This document shows positions 42,265-50,991 of a DNA stretch of 64,000 nucleotides, in pieces. The first letter of the stretch is position 1, and each line of letters starts with the position of its first letter. The position numbers were made by a program, and so were the translations under genes. Where the stretch lies: assembly GCA_964482435.1 (NCBI GenBank), contig CAYZXL010000012.1:50974-114973 (forward strand), read 5' to 3'. The DNA comes from CAYZXL01 sp964482435 (lineage in GTDB: Bacteria; Auribacterota; JABMQX01). The notes under the pieces were generated by a model. It was not told where the DNA came from and did no database searches. It saw only the letters and a list, made by a program, of their open reading frames with translations.

Positions 42265-43191
42265 TCATTTAATTCTTATTCTCGGGTCGAGGAAAGCGTA
42301 CGAGACGTCAACGATGATGTTGACCACGACGAAGATTGCCGCCAGAACCACAACACCCCCTTCCACGACCGGAAGGTCCCTCGCCTCGATGGACCTGACC
42401 ATGAGCATCCCTATCCCCGGCCAGGAGAATACCGTTTCGGTGGCGATCGCGCCGCCCAAAAGGCCGGCGAAGTTTATCCCGATGATAGTGATTATGGGGA
42501 TCATGGCGTTGCGAAGTCCATGCTTGAGGACTGCAGCGCGACGCGACAGCCCCTTAGCTCGCGCGGTGCGGATGTAATCCTGCTGCATGACCTCCAGGAG
42601 GCTTGCACGTGTCATTCTGGCGATGTAGCCAATCATCACTCCGGAAAGAGTTATCGCGGGGAGAATCAGGTGCTTGAAGTCCTGAGTGGCCGGGTCGGGA
42701 AGCGGCAAAACTTTCAGGAAAACGCAAAACACAAGCATCAGCATCAGGCCTAACCAGAAAACCGGAATCGAAACGCCTAAGACCGAGCCGGTTATCACCG
42801 CTAAGTCAATCCACCGCCCGCGAAAGTAGGCTCCAACAATTCCCGCCCCCACGCCGAGAACCACCGCGATGGCGATGGATGCGACTGCCAGCTTCACCGT
42901 CGCTGCAGCGTTGCCGAGAAGGAGGTCGCGCACCTTCGTTCTCTTCACGTACGACCTGCCGAGGTCGAGGGTCGCCAGCCGGCCGAGAAAGCTGAAATAC
43001 TGGACGGGAAGGGGCTTGTCGAGTTTGAATTTCTTTTTTATCACTTCCTCGGCTTTGGGGTCGCTTCGCTGCCCAATGAGCATTCGAGCGGGGTCGCCCG
43101 GAATCGCGAACATCAATAAAAAGACAATCGTCGCTATCCCTAAAACCACGGGAATAATCATCAGGAGTCTGCGGAGAACGTAGCCAATCAC
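42265..43191 (-). CDS. oppB: Oligopeptide/dipeptide ABC transporter permease, OppB type
   Basis: A 308-residue permease with six membrane segments. The opening MIGYVLRRLLMIIPVVLGIA and F-A-I-P-G-D-P-A-R are typical of OppB/DppB. The cytoplasmic EAA loop lies in RTARAKGLSRRAAVLKHGLR. GAGGAAGAATCGTG precedes the ATG. The binding-protein gene lies 258 bp upstream on the same strand. The partner permease OppC is not downstream, where the convergent 41110 gene ends, nor anywhere else in the window. Confidence 0.95.
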   Translation of the reverse strand: MIGYVLRRLLMIIPVVLGIATIVFLLMFAIPGDPARMLIGQRSDPKAEEVIKKKFKLDKPLPVQYFSFLGRLATLDLGRSYVKRTKVRDLLLGNAAATVKLAVASIAIAVVLGVGAGIVGAYFRGRWIDLAVITGSVLGVSIPVFWLGLMLMLVFCVFLKVLPLPDPATQDFKHLILPAITLSGVMIGYIARMTRASLLEVMQQDYIRTARAKGLSRRAAVLKHGLRNAMIPIITIIGINFAGLLGGAIATETVFSWPGIGMLMVRSIEARDLPVVEGGVVVLAAIFVVVNIIVDVSYAFLDPRIRIK

Positions 43192-43324
43192 GATTCTTCC
43201 TCAAGCAGCTCGGCGCACCCGCCGGCGGACGGCGTAACATGAGCAGGTTTCATGCTTTTCGTAAGCGCTCAGTTGTGGCCGGAGGGGGAATGTTGAAAAA
43301 CCCCGGCACCGTGCGCGCCGTAGC

Positions 43325-43376
43325 GTGGCACGGGCGTCTCGCCCGTGGAAGATCATGGGCAAGATGCCCATGCCAC
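43325..43376. repeat. Palindromic dispersed element, copy C (intact, 52 bp)
   Basis: GTGGCA at one end and TGCCAC at the other enclose two hairpins, GGGCGTCTCGCCC and GGGCAAGATGCCC. It aligns base for base with the copy at 58184-58235 with about four differences. It lies between the binding-protein and oppB genes. Confidence 0.92.
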
Positions 43377-43449
43377 CATAATGCTGCTGGGTTTATCCTG
43401 TGGGGACCAGACACGGACCTCCACCCGACGGTGAGGGCCCGTTCATTTT

Positions 43450-45051
43450 CTACCTTTTCCCTTCCAGCCACAGTTTGTCAAGCGGCACGCGGAAGTCTCC
43501 CTGGACGGGCAGAATGACTCCCTTGACGTGCGGCTTGACCATCATCACGTCACCGTAATAGTAAATAAAAATCCACGTCGCATCATCCAGAGCCATTTTT
43601 TCCGCCTGCCGGTACAGGGCTATTCGCTGTTCTGTGTCGGCTGTGAACCGCGCTTTCTCGACGAGCTTGTCAAACTCCGGGTTGGAATACCTCGAGTAAT
43701 TGTCTGTGCCGATTTTTTCCGAGTGCAAAAGGACGTACAGGAAATTCTCCGGGTCGGGGACGTCGGCAAGCCAGGCTGCTCGCATCAGCTTCGGTTCGCC
43801 ACTCTTGCACGCCTCTAAGTGCGACCCCCAGTCCACGTTTCTGAGCCTCACCTTGATGCCGATAGCCCGGAGGTGGTTCTGGACTTGGATGCAGATTCTT
43901 TCGTGTGCCTGATTGGTGTTGTACCACAATTCGAGCTCCTCCAGGCCTTCGCCGTTCGCGTAACCGGCTTCGGCAAGGAGTTTTTTCGCCCGCTCCGGGT
44001 CGTACGGATAGCCCCTGAGGTCGGGATTGTAGCTCGGAATTCCGGGAGGAAGGACGCCCTTGGCAGGTAATGCGACGCCCTCCAGGATGGCGTCGCAGAT
44101 GGCCTGTTTATCAATGGCATAGTTGAGGGCCTGCCGGAGCTTGACGTTGCCTCGGAAGGGCGGTTTTTCGTTGTTGATGGCGATGTAATATGTGCCGAGG
44201 ATAGGCCAGACCTTGAACTCCTTCGGGTAGTTCTTCTGCGTTTCCCTGACTCTCCCCGTTGGAAGCTCGTCGAGAATGTCCAGTTCGCCCTCCTCATATT
44301 TCAGAAGGGCGACGTCCTGGTACGGGATGATCTTGAACTCGAGCCTGTCTATTTTCGAGCGCCCTCCATAGTAATCGTCGAAAGCCTCCAGCTCGACTAC
44401 GGCGTAGCGCTTCCATCGAACGAACTTGTATGGGCCGCACCCGACCAAATGGTCAACGAAATCGTCTCCCCATTTTTCGGCGACCTCCCGCGGGATGACG
44501 TTCGCCGCGTCCATGTAGAGGTATTCGAGAAAGAGAGGATAGGGCTGTTTCTGGGTCAGCCTGAGAGTGTAGTCGTCGAGGACTTCGACTCCTTCGATCT
44601 TTTTTGCCTTCCCCGAGCGGAATTCGTCGGCGCCTTTTATGAATTCCAGGACCCACGTCCTCTCCGAAGCCGTGTCGGGGTGCATCGTCCGCTCGAAAGT
44701 GTACCGAAAATCGTTGGCTTTGACTTCTCGTCCGTGATGGAACTTGACCCCTCGCCGAAGATGGAAAGTGTACGTGAGTTGGTCTTCGGAGACTTCCCAG
44801 GATTCCGCGACGGCGGGGACAATCTTCAAGGTGGCCGGATCGAGCTCCACCAGCCCGTCGAAAACCAGGGCGGTGACTATTCCGGAAGTTGTGTCCGTGG
44901 AATGCGCGGGGTCGAGGCTCGGCGGGTCGGACATGAACCGCCAGACGAGCGTGTTGCTTTGGCCCGTCTTGCCGGCAGAGCAGCCGCAAAGGGCAGCACC
45001 GACGAGGAGCAAAGGAATGAATTGTCCGACGCGGACCAGCCTCATGTGCAT
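43450..45051 (-). CDS. Extracellular solute-binding protein family 5 (oligopeptide-binding lipoprotein)
   Basis: A 533-residue lipoprotein delivering peptides to an Opp-type importer. The ATG at 45051 gives a 22-residue signal ending in LVGAALCGC, a near-lipobox; longer starts would make the signal too long. The mature protein shows the SBP_bac_5 pattern: DPPSLDPAHSTDTTSGIV, the domain marker LDPATLKIVPAVAESWEVSE, RRGVKFHHGREVKANDF, then RQALNYAIDKQAICDAILEG. Substrate may be peptide, nickel or sugar; the oppB neighbour favours peptide. A palindromic element separates it from oppB. Confidence 0.93.
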   Translation of the reverse strand: MHMRLVRVGQFIPLLLVGAALCGCSAGKTGQSNTLVWRFMSDPPSLDPAHSTDTTSGIVTALVFDGLVELDPATLKIVPAVAESWEVSEDQLTYTFHLRRGVKFHHGREVKANDFRYTFERTMHPDTASERTWVLEFIKGADEFRSGKAKKIEGVEVLDDYTLRLTQKQPYPLFLEYLYMDAANVIPREVAEKWGDDFVDHLVGCGPYKFVRWKRYAVVELEAFDDYYGGRSKIDRLEFKIIPYQDVALLKYEEGELDILDELPTGRVRETQKNYPKEFKVWPILGTYYIAINNEKPPFRGNVKLRQALNYAIDKQAICDAILEGVALPAKGVLPPGIPSYNPDLRGYPYDPERAKKLLAEAGYANGEGLEELELWYNTNQAHERICIQVQNHLRAIGIKVRLRNVDWGSHLEACKSGEPKLMRAAWLADVPDPENFLYVLLHSEKIGTDNYSRYSNPEFDKLVEKARFTADTEQRIALYRQAEKMALDDATWIFIYYYGDVMMVKPHVKGVILPVQGDFRVPLDKLWLEGKR

Positions 45052-45561
45052 AGAACCAATTGACAGTAACGGTGCAAGAGCCGCCTTTTCCTGCATCGTA
45101 CAGTTTTGCTCCGTGGGAAACAAGCTCCTGGGTAAAACCATTTGTGGCCGTACTCCCCTGACAGTCCGTCACGAAATTCCCTCACCCGGAGACCACGAAA
45201 ATCCAGTGTGCGCAACGGCCACTTTGAGGCGAGAACCCGGATTCCGTTTTCTCTCGCCAAGACGCAAAGGCGCCAGGAATTCGCGGGGCTTGCTCCTCTG
45301 CGTCCTTCGCGGCTTTGCGAGAAAGAGTTCCCATCCACACGGTGACCGCGCAGCGCCCATTTTCAGGCCAGATGAACGCAGGTGCACGCGCCGACACTCA
45401 CAGCGCTCGTGGCACATACCAGAGGGGAGGTTTGCTTTTTGCTTTCTCCCCCCAACACTGAGGGATCACATTTTCTCCGCCGCCCGGGTGCTGTCCGGAA
45501 CACCCGGCGTTCTGCCGAAAAGCACGCGGGTGGAGTTTTTGGTCTCCGCAGCCGAGGATCA
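45052..45561. other. Repeat-bearing gap between the binding protein and the ThuA-like gene
   Basis: About 510 bp. It holds the 190-bp repeat copy F (45181-45372). The rest shows no gene; open frames are continuations of the repeats. No promoter close to consensus is visible for the binding-protein gene. Confidence 0.55.
45181..45372. repeat. 190-bp dispersed repeat, copy F
   Basis: Second copy of the element at 16569-16759, same orientation, roughly 80% identical, with exact blocks such as CCAGTGTGCGC and GAGGCGAGAACCCGGATTCC. It is intergenic and gives no protein with a domain. Confidence 0.85.
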
Positions 45562-46356
45562 TCAGGGGTTGTCCGATTTCGCGTCCCAGGTGAGACAATT
45601 CAGGAGAATCTGGCAATACGAGCGGTTCTGAAAATCCGCTGTTCCGTGCCCGATCTGGAAATAGAACAGCCAGCCCTTCCCTTTTCGGTGAAACCATCCG
45701 CCCCGGTCCTGCATATAGACCTTTCCCGTCTCCGGGTCAGCGCCCTTCACCCCAAACAGCACCTCCTTCTCTCGCCCATCGGTGAAATGCTCGTTGAGGA
45801 AGACTTCCGACCGGGGAAATCGCAGGACAGGGCACGTCTGCTCGGTGCTTGGAAAATCGGACGGAATGTAATCCGTGCTCTCCTCATAGCTCACTTTGTG
45901 CGACGTGATGTAATGCCCCGGGCGGAGATTCACAAGTTCAGCGGTCACGTTCCCCAGGACGCTCCATCCGCCTTTCTCCCTATCGCCCTGCAAAAGAGCC
46001 ACTCCGCAGAAAGGAAGCCATTTCTTGTTGAGCATCTTCGACGAGCTGATCCCGTGGTGAAGGGTGATCAATCTTCCGCCCGAGAGCGTGTAGGTGATCA
46101 CTCCCTCCTCGACCTTCTCGGTGAGGAGCCGATGAACGAAATTAAAGACACCGCGATAGCCGGAAAGGTCGTTGGGAAAATCCTCCTGCGCGACGATTTG
46201 AACTTCGTATTTCCCTTCCTCCCGAAGAAACTTTGCCAGGACTTCCATCTGCTCTCTCTCGTCGCACACTATCAGGGCTCGCTCCTCGGGGGAGCAATCA
46301 AATCTCCATAAGAAAACCCCAATGATGACAAATCCAAGCACCCGTAGAACGCGCAT
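45562..46356 (-). CDS. ThuA-like (glutamine amidotransferase-fold) exported protein
   Basis: A 264-residue protein. The ATG at 46356 is chosen because AAGGAGGACGCACA precedes it. A hydrophobic N-terminus (MRVLRVLGFVIIGVFLW) acts as signal or anchor. The remainder fits the ThuA family: ALIVCDEREQMEVLAKFL, YRGVFNFVHRLLTEKVEEG, LITLHHGISSS with the conserved H-H-G, and GWLFYFQIGHGTADFQNRSY with the second histidine pair. These proteins are often encoded beside sugar enzymes in PVC bacteria; the reaction is not proven. It has no close operon partner here. Confidence 0.78.
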   Translation of the reverse strand: MRVLRVLGFVIIGVFLWRFDCSPEERALIVCDEREQMEVLAKFLREEGKYEVQIVAQEDFPNDLSGYRGVFNFVHRLLTEKVEEGVITYTLSGGRLITLHHGISSSKMLNKKWLPFCGVALLQGDREKGGWSVLGNVTAELVNLRPGHYITSHKVSYEESTDYIPSDFPSTEQTCPVLRFPRSEVFLNEHFTDGREKEVLFGVKGADPETGKVYMQDRGGWFHRKGKGWLFYFQIGHGTADFQNRSYCQILLNCLTWDAKSDNP

Positions 46357-46746
46357 TGTGCGTCCTCCTTCTGGAAATGGCACCGCCATTTCGTCTGTTT
46401 CCATCCAGACTGGCACTGAAGTTTACCGCAGCAATCGTACAACCGTATTTGCGCGCCGCCAAGCGCCAAACTTCCGACCGTGTAATGCCTCGCTCATCGG
46501 GCGAGACATCGAAGAGAAAAAGCGAGGAGTCCGACAGGATAACAGGATGAACGGGATAATCTTGAAAATCCTGTTGACCCCGTCCGACATTCCTCTGCGC
46601 CCTCTGCGGTCAGTTCCCCACGATAGCGGGCGGTTACGTTGCCATTCCGATTTCGGCTTTACCGGTGTGAGGAGGTTTGATACCATCATCGCCACTGGCT
46701 TCCTCGGATGATTCCATCGAAAAATCTTTCGTCAGGAGAAAGACGA
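46357..46746. other. Non-coding gap before serS
   Basis: Contains a dispersed repeat at about 46532-46585 (GACAGGATAACAGGATGAAC, then AAAATCCTGTTGACCCCG), related to TCCTGTGAATCCTGCAATCC at about 21494, and a short CTCTGCGCCCTCTGCGG remnant. No gene is visible. Confidence 0.5.
46532..46585. repeat. Short AGGAT/ATCCT dispersed repeat
   Basis: CAGGATAACAGGATGAACGG is followed by AAAATCCTGTTGACC, an imperfect inverted arrangement. A related stretch lies at 21494-21522, upstream of oppD. Both are intergenic. Confidence 0.55.
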
Positions 46747-48027
46747 GTGCTGGACATAAAAGCTATCCGCAGTCAATCGGAGGAGATCGAACAGAAGCTT
46801 CAGAGGCGAGACCCGGCGATTTCCCTGCGGCCGCTGCTCGACCTCGACGCCCAGTGGCGGCGGCTGATTTATCAATCGGAGGAGTTGAAGAGCAAGCGAA
46901 ACGAGACTTCCGAGCTCATCGGGCGGCTGAAGAAAGACGGGAAGGACGTCAGCCAGCAGATGGCTGAGATGAAAAAAGTCTCCGAGGAGATAAAGCGTCT
47001 CGACGCCCAGGTCCGAGAAGTCGAGGACAAAATCCACAGCGAGATGTGCCAGTTGCCGAACGTCCCGGACGATTCGGTCCCAGTCGGCCAAACGAAGGAG
47101 GAGGCCATCCTCCTGCGGGAGTGGGGGGAGAAACCTCAGTTTGCCTTTGAACCGAAGAATCACGTTCAGCTTGCGGGCACGACTGGGATGCTCGATTTCC
47201 CGCGAGCCGCCAAGCTCGCCGAGACGCAGTTTCCGATGTACGTCGGAATGGGGGCACTGATAGAGTGGGCGCTCCTGTCTCTAATGGTTGACATACAGAC
47301 CTGGGAGAACGGGTACACGCTCGTTCTGCCGCCGTACCTCGTCAATCCGCAGACGATGTTCACGTCCGGCAACCTTCCGAAATTCGAGGGCGACCTCTAC
47401 AAGCTGCGGGAGAACGAGCTCTATCTGATCCCCACCTCCGAAGTTCCTCTGACGAGCCTCCACCGCGACGAAATTCTCGACGAGGAAGACCTTCCCCTGC
47501 GCTACACATCCTACACGGCGTGCTTTCGGAGGGAAGCGGGCACTTACGGCGCCGAGGAGCGAGGGCTGATTCGCGTCCATCAGTTCAACAAGGTGGAGAT
47601 GTACAAGTTGACCACACCAGAGACCTCCGACCAGGAACTTCTTTCACTGGTCAGGGACGCCGAAAAAATTGTCGAGCGCCTCGAGCTTCAGTATCGCACA
47701 CGGCTTCTTCCGACGGGTGATATGGCGTTCCAGTCAGCAAAGACGTGTGACATCGAGGTTTGGCTTCCAGCGCAGAAAGCATATTACGAGGTTTCGTCGT
47801 GCAGCAACTGCAAGTCGTTTCAAGCCGTGCGGGGCAACATCCGATACCGCCCCAAGGACGGCGGAAAAAACCAGTTCGTCCACACCCTCAATGGGTCCGG
47901 TCTGGCGACGTCTCGTCTGCTCGTGGCTATTCTTGAGACCTATCAGCAAGCCGACGGGGGCATAATTGTCCCGGAAGCAATACGGAAGTACATGTCCGGA
48001 ATTGAGAGGATCGAGCCAAAAGGATAG
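46747..48027 (+). CDS. serS: Serine-tRNA ligase
   Basis: A 426-residue class II synthetase that charges tRNA-Ser (and tRNA-Sec if present). The GTG at 46747 follows AGGAGAAAGACGA, and the family N-terminus LDIKAIRSQSEEIEQKL begins there. The long N-terminal coiled coil spans about residues 25-105. Motif 2 is ACFRREAGTYGAEERGLIRV and motif 3 is NGSGLATSRLLVAILETYQ. Length is normal. It begins a plus-strand block but is separated from the ABC-2 genes by 190 bp. Confidence 0.97.
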   Translation: MLDIKAIRSQSEEIEQKLQRRDPAISLRPLLDLDAQWRRLIYQSEELKSKRNETSELIGRLKKDGKDVSQQMAEMKKVSEEIKRLDAQVREVEDKIHSEMCQLPNVPDDSVPVGQTKEEAILLREWGEKPQFAFEPKNHVQLAGTTGMLDFPRAAKLAETQFPMYVGMGALIEWALLSLMVDIQTWENGYTLVLPPYLVNPQTMFTSGNLPKFEGDLYKLRENELYLIPTSEVPLTSLHRDEILDEEDLPLRYTSYTACFRREAGTYGAEERGLIRVHQFNKVEMYKLTTPETSDQELLSLVRDAEKIVERLELQYRTRLLPTGDMAFQSAKTCDIEVWLPAQKAYYEVSSCSNCKSFQAVRGNIRYRPKDGGKNQFVHTLNGSGLATSRLLVAILETYQQADGGIIVPEAIRKYMSGIERIEPKG

Positions 48028-48219
48028 ACCGGTGAGCCGCTGACGACGGGCTACCCGCGATGTCCGTCAGGCAGAGCTGAGATGGGTGTGAGGCGAGGGC
48101 TCGAGCTTTCAGGTGCCTCATGGGCGCTCGTGACGGCTTTCGTTTTCAGGGTGTCCGGTGCCGTTCGTTAGCGCTTGTGCGAACCTACAGGCTTAAACAC
48201 ATTGCGGAGAGAACGCGGA

Positions 48220-49140
48220 GTGCAGGGCAAGGCGGTCGTCAAGGTCGAGAATCTCCGGAAGGCGTACGGGTCGGTCGTCGCTGTGGACGGCGTGTCGTTT
48301 GAAGTCTATGAAGGGGAAATCTTCGGGATGGTCGGGCCGAACGGAGCCGGGAAGACGACGACAATCGAGTGCGTCGAGGGGCTGAGAAAACTGGATGGCG
48401 GCAGCATTCAGGTGCTTGGGCTTGACCCACAGCGAGACGGATATGCCCTCCGACCGCGGATTGGTGTGCAGTTTCAGCACACATCGCTCCAGGACCGGCT
48501 CAAAGTGTGGGAAGCGCTCGATCTCTTCTCCTCCCTTTACCCCCGCTCAATAGACTGGCAAAGTCTGCTTAACCAATTGGGCCTGGCTGACAAACGTAAT
48601 GCGCCATTTGACAGACTCTCCGGCGGGCAGAAGCAGCGGCTCTTTGCCGCCCTGGCTCTGATCAACGACCCTGAAATGGTCTTTCTCGACGAGCTGACGA
48701 CGGGACTCGACCCCCATGCCCGGCGTGCCATGTGGGACCTCGTGCGGGACATCCGCGGCCGCGGCAAAACCGTCTTTCTGACAACGCACTTCATGGAAGA
48801 GGCGGAGCGATTGTGCGACCGCGTGCTCATCATTGACCATGGTCGAATCGTGGCTGTGGATACACCTGAAAACCTCATCAAAACCCTCGGCGCCGAAAAT
48901 CGGGTCGTGTTCACTGTGGAGGAGCAGTTCCAAATGGAGTCGCTGAAGTCCTCGCCCACGGTTAGTCGCGTCGAGACAATCGGCGAGCGCATCATTGTCT
49001 ATGGACATGGTGATAGGCTTGTGGTTGAGGTGGTGAGCAATCTTGTCTCGAATGGCACCCGGTTTCGTGACCTGCGAACCGAGCAGCCGAATCTCGAAGA
49101 CGTCTTCCTGTCCTTGACCGGGCGAGAAATGAGAGACTGA
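48220..49140 (+). CDS. ABC-2 type transporter ATP-binding protein
   Basis: A 306-residue ATPase of the DRA/ABC-2 exporter family. Walker A is GPNGAGKTTTIECVEGL, the signature is LSGGQKQRLFAALAL, Walker B is MVFLDELTTGLDPHA, followed by FLTTHFMEEAERLCD. The C-terminal part (~225-306) is the regulatory region common to this family. The GTG at 48220 is the likely start; TTG or GTG codons upstream lack support. It is 12 bp from its permease. The pair resembles drug or lipid exporters; the cargo cannot be read from sequence. Confidence 0.9.
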   Translation: MQGKAVVKVENLRKAYGSVVAVDGVSFEVYEGEIFGMVGPNGAGKTTTIECVEGLRKLDGGSIQVLGLDPQRDGYALRPRIGVQFQHTSLQDRLKVWEALDLFSSLYPRSIDWQSLLNQLGLADKRNAPFDRLSGGQKQRLFAALALINDPEMVFLDELTTGLDPHARRAMWDLVRDIRGRGKTVFLTTHFMEEAERLCDRVLIIDHGRIVAVDTPENLIKTLGAENRVVFTVEEQFQMESLKSSPTVSRVETIGERIIVYGHGDRLVVEVVSNLVSNGTRFRDLRTEQPNLEDVFLSLTGREMRD

Positions 49141-49152
49141 CGGAGGGAACGG

Positions 49153-49896
49153 ATGCGAGGGCTATGGAAATTGACCTGGACGGAGATGAAGCTTTTCCTC
49201 CGGGAACCGATGGCAACCTTCTTCACACTGGCCTTCCCGCTGATGATATTGTTCTTGTTCGGTAGCATCTTCGGCAATAAACCCGCAAAAGAGTACAACG
49301 GGTTCGGCTACGTGGACATGTCGGTCCCGGGGTACACCGCCGTGATCATCGGCAGCACCGGACTGATCGCCTTAGCCGTCACCTTGGCGACCTACCGGGA
49401 GAAAGGAATTCTTCGCCGTCTGCGAGCCACCCCTTTGCGTCCGCAGACCGTCCTCGGAGCGCAGGTCTTTGTTTTCTTCGCACTGACAGCTTTCGGGATG
49501 GCGTTGCTCATCATCGCCGGCCTCCTCGTTTTCAGACTGCGTTTCGCGGGCAACGCCCTCAGCGTTTTCGCCGGTTTCTCCCTGTGCACCCTGAGCTTCT
49601 TCTCCATTGGATTCATTCTGGCCGGCCTCATGCCCACGGCACGCACCGCCCAGATCGTGGCCATGGTCTTGTTCTATCCCATGATTTTCGTGTCTGGGGC
49701 CTACATTCCCTTTCACATCTTGCCAAAAGCTATGCAGCACGTAGCTGAGAGTTTGCCCCTTACCCACGTGGTGACCTTACTGCGCGGCCTCTGGATGGGG
49801 CACGGCTGGGGGGACCATCTCAAGGAAGCGAGCATCCTGGCTGGGCTTATGATTGTGTGCATCATCGTGTCCGCCAAAACATTCCGTTGGGAGTGA
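49153..49896 (+). CDS. ABC-2 type transporter permease
   Basis: A 247-residue permease with six membrane segments, from AFPLMILFLFGSIFG to ASILAGLMIVCIIVSA. The ABC-2 signature lies in YREKGILRRLRATPLRP, the R-L-R-x-T-P-L motif before the third segment, and the C-terminal VSGAYIPFHILPKAMQHVAE holds the P-x-x-x-P loop. GAGGGAACGG precedes the ATG. It forms a two-gene exporter with the ATPase before it. Drug, polysaccharide or lipid cargo are all possible. Confidence 0.92.
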   Translation: MRGLWKLTWTEMKLFLREPMATFFTLAFPLMILFLFGSIFGNKPAKEYNGFGYVDMSVPGYTAVIIGSTGLIALAVTLATYREKGILRRLRATPLRPQTVLGAQVFVFFALTAFGMALLIIAGLLVFRLRFAGNALSVFAGFSLCTLSFFSIGFILAGLMPTARTAQIVAMVLFYPMIFVSGAYIPFHILPKAMQHVAESLPLTHVVTLLRGLWMGHGWGDHLKEASILAGLMIVCIIVSAKTFRWE

Positions 49897-50013
49897 ACAA
49901 GCTGCGCCCGGGCTATGCGAAGGGAGGGGATTTCAGCGAACGAGGTTCGGGCCGGAGAAGCGTTCCTGCAGAATTCGACAAAGGCATTCCGTGACGGAAA
50001 GGACCCTCGCAGC

Positions 50014-50991
50014 ATGAAATCTCTGGTCACCGGAGGAGCCGGGTTCATAGGGTCGCATCTGTGCGAGCAACTGCTCGCCCGCGGCGATTCGGTTGCGGTG
50101 ACTGACGACCTGTCTACCGGCTCTCTGAAAAACCTCTCGAACATCAATGACCATCCTCGCTTCCGATTTTTCCAGGGAAGCGTCACCGACCGCGAGCTTG
50201 TCGCCAGGTGCGTTTCCGAATGTGACCGAATATTCCATCTCGCGGCAGCGGTAGGAGTTAAGCTCGTCATCGAAAGCCCCCTCCACGCCCTCCTCGTCAA
50301 CACGTTAGGCGCCCACAACGTTTTGGCGGAGGCAGCGGCACGGGGCAAAAAAGTCTTCGTCGCTTCCTCCTCGGAAATTTACGGGAAAAGCGAAAAGGAG
50401 CGCTTCGCCGAGGACGACGATAGAATCGTTGGCGCAACGACCGTGAGCCGCTGGGGCTATTCCACGACGAAAGCCCTCGACGAGTTTTTAGCTCTGGCTT
50501 ATTCTCGGGAGAAAGGGCTGCCGGTGGTGATCGGGCGGTTCTTCAACATCTGCGGACCGCGCCAGGTCGGGCGATATGGGATGGTTGTGCCGCGGTTTGT
50601 CACCGCCGCCTTGAGGGGCGAGCCTATTCCCGTCTATTCCGACGGGCATCAAACGAGGAGCTTTCTCTACGTTGATGATGCGATTGACGTTACGATGCGC
50701 GTCATGGAGGAGCCATCGTGCGTCGGCCAGGTCTTCAACATCGGCTCCGGCGAAAAAATAACCATCTTAGAGCTTGCCGAAAAGGTCAAACGCCTCACGA
50801 GAAGCAACTCTCCCATTCAATTCATTCCGTACCGGCAGGCCTACGACGAGGGCTTCGAGGACATGAGGTATCGAGTCCCCGACGTCTCCCGTCTGAAAAA
50901 GGCAATCGGGTTTACGCCCCGGTACGGAATTGACGAAATCCTTTCGCGGACCATCCAGCACCTGAAAAAGGAGATGGCGAATGAACAGTAG
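50014..50991 (+). CDS. NAD-dependent nucleotide-sugar epimerase/dehydratase
   Basis: A 325-residue extended SDR acting on nucleotide sugars for envelope polymers. The NAD loop is VTGGAGFIGSHLCEQLL at the start, the catalytic serine pair is in VASSSEIYGKSEK, and the Y-x-x-x-K motif is in YSTTKALDEF. FFNICGPRQVGRYGMVVPRF and IGSGEKITILEL mark the UDP-glucuronate decarboxylase/UDP-glucose 4-epimerase group. The ATG at 50014 is supported by GGAAAGGACCCTCG. Its stop lies 11 bp inside lptD, so the two are coupled. Confidence 0.92.
   Translation: MKSLVTGGAGFIGSHLCEQLLARGDSVAVTDDLSTGSLKNLSNINDHPRFRFFQGSVTDRELVARCVSECDRIFHLAAAVGVKLVIESPLHALLVNTLGAHNVLAEAAARGKKVFVASSSEIYGKSEKERFAEDDDRIVGATTVSRWGYSTTKALDEFLALAYSREKGLPVVIGRFFNICGPRQVGRYGMVVPRFVTAALRGEPIPVYSDGHQTRSFLYVDDAIDVTMRVMEEPSCVGQVFNIGSGEKITILELAEKVKRLTRSNSPIQFIPYRQAYDEGFEDMRYRVPDVSRLKKAIGFTPRYGIDEILSRTIQHLKKEMANEQ

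Noticed and set aside
48028..48219. Possible longer N-terminus for the ABC-2 ATPase starting near 48175
   Set aside because: The extra residues have no family similarity and no ribosome-binding site; the GTG at 48220 gives a typical start.
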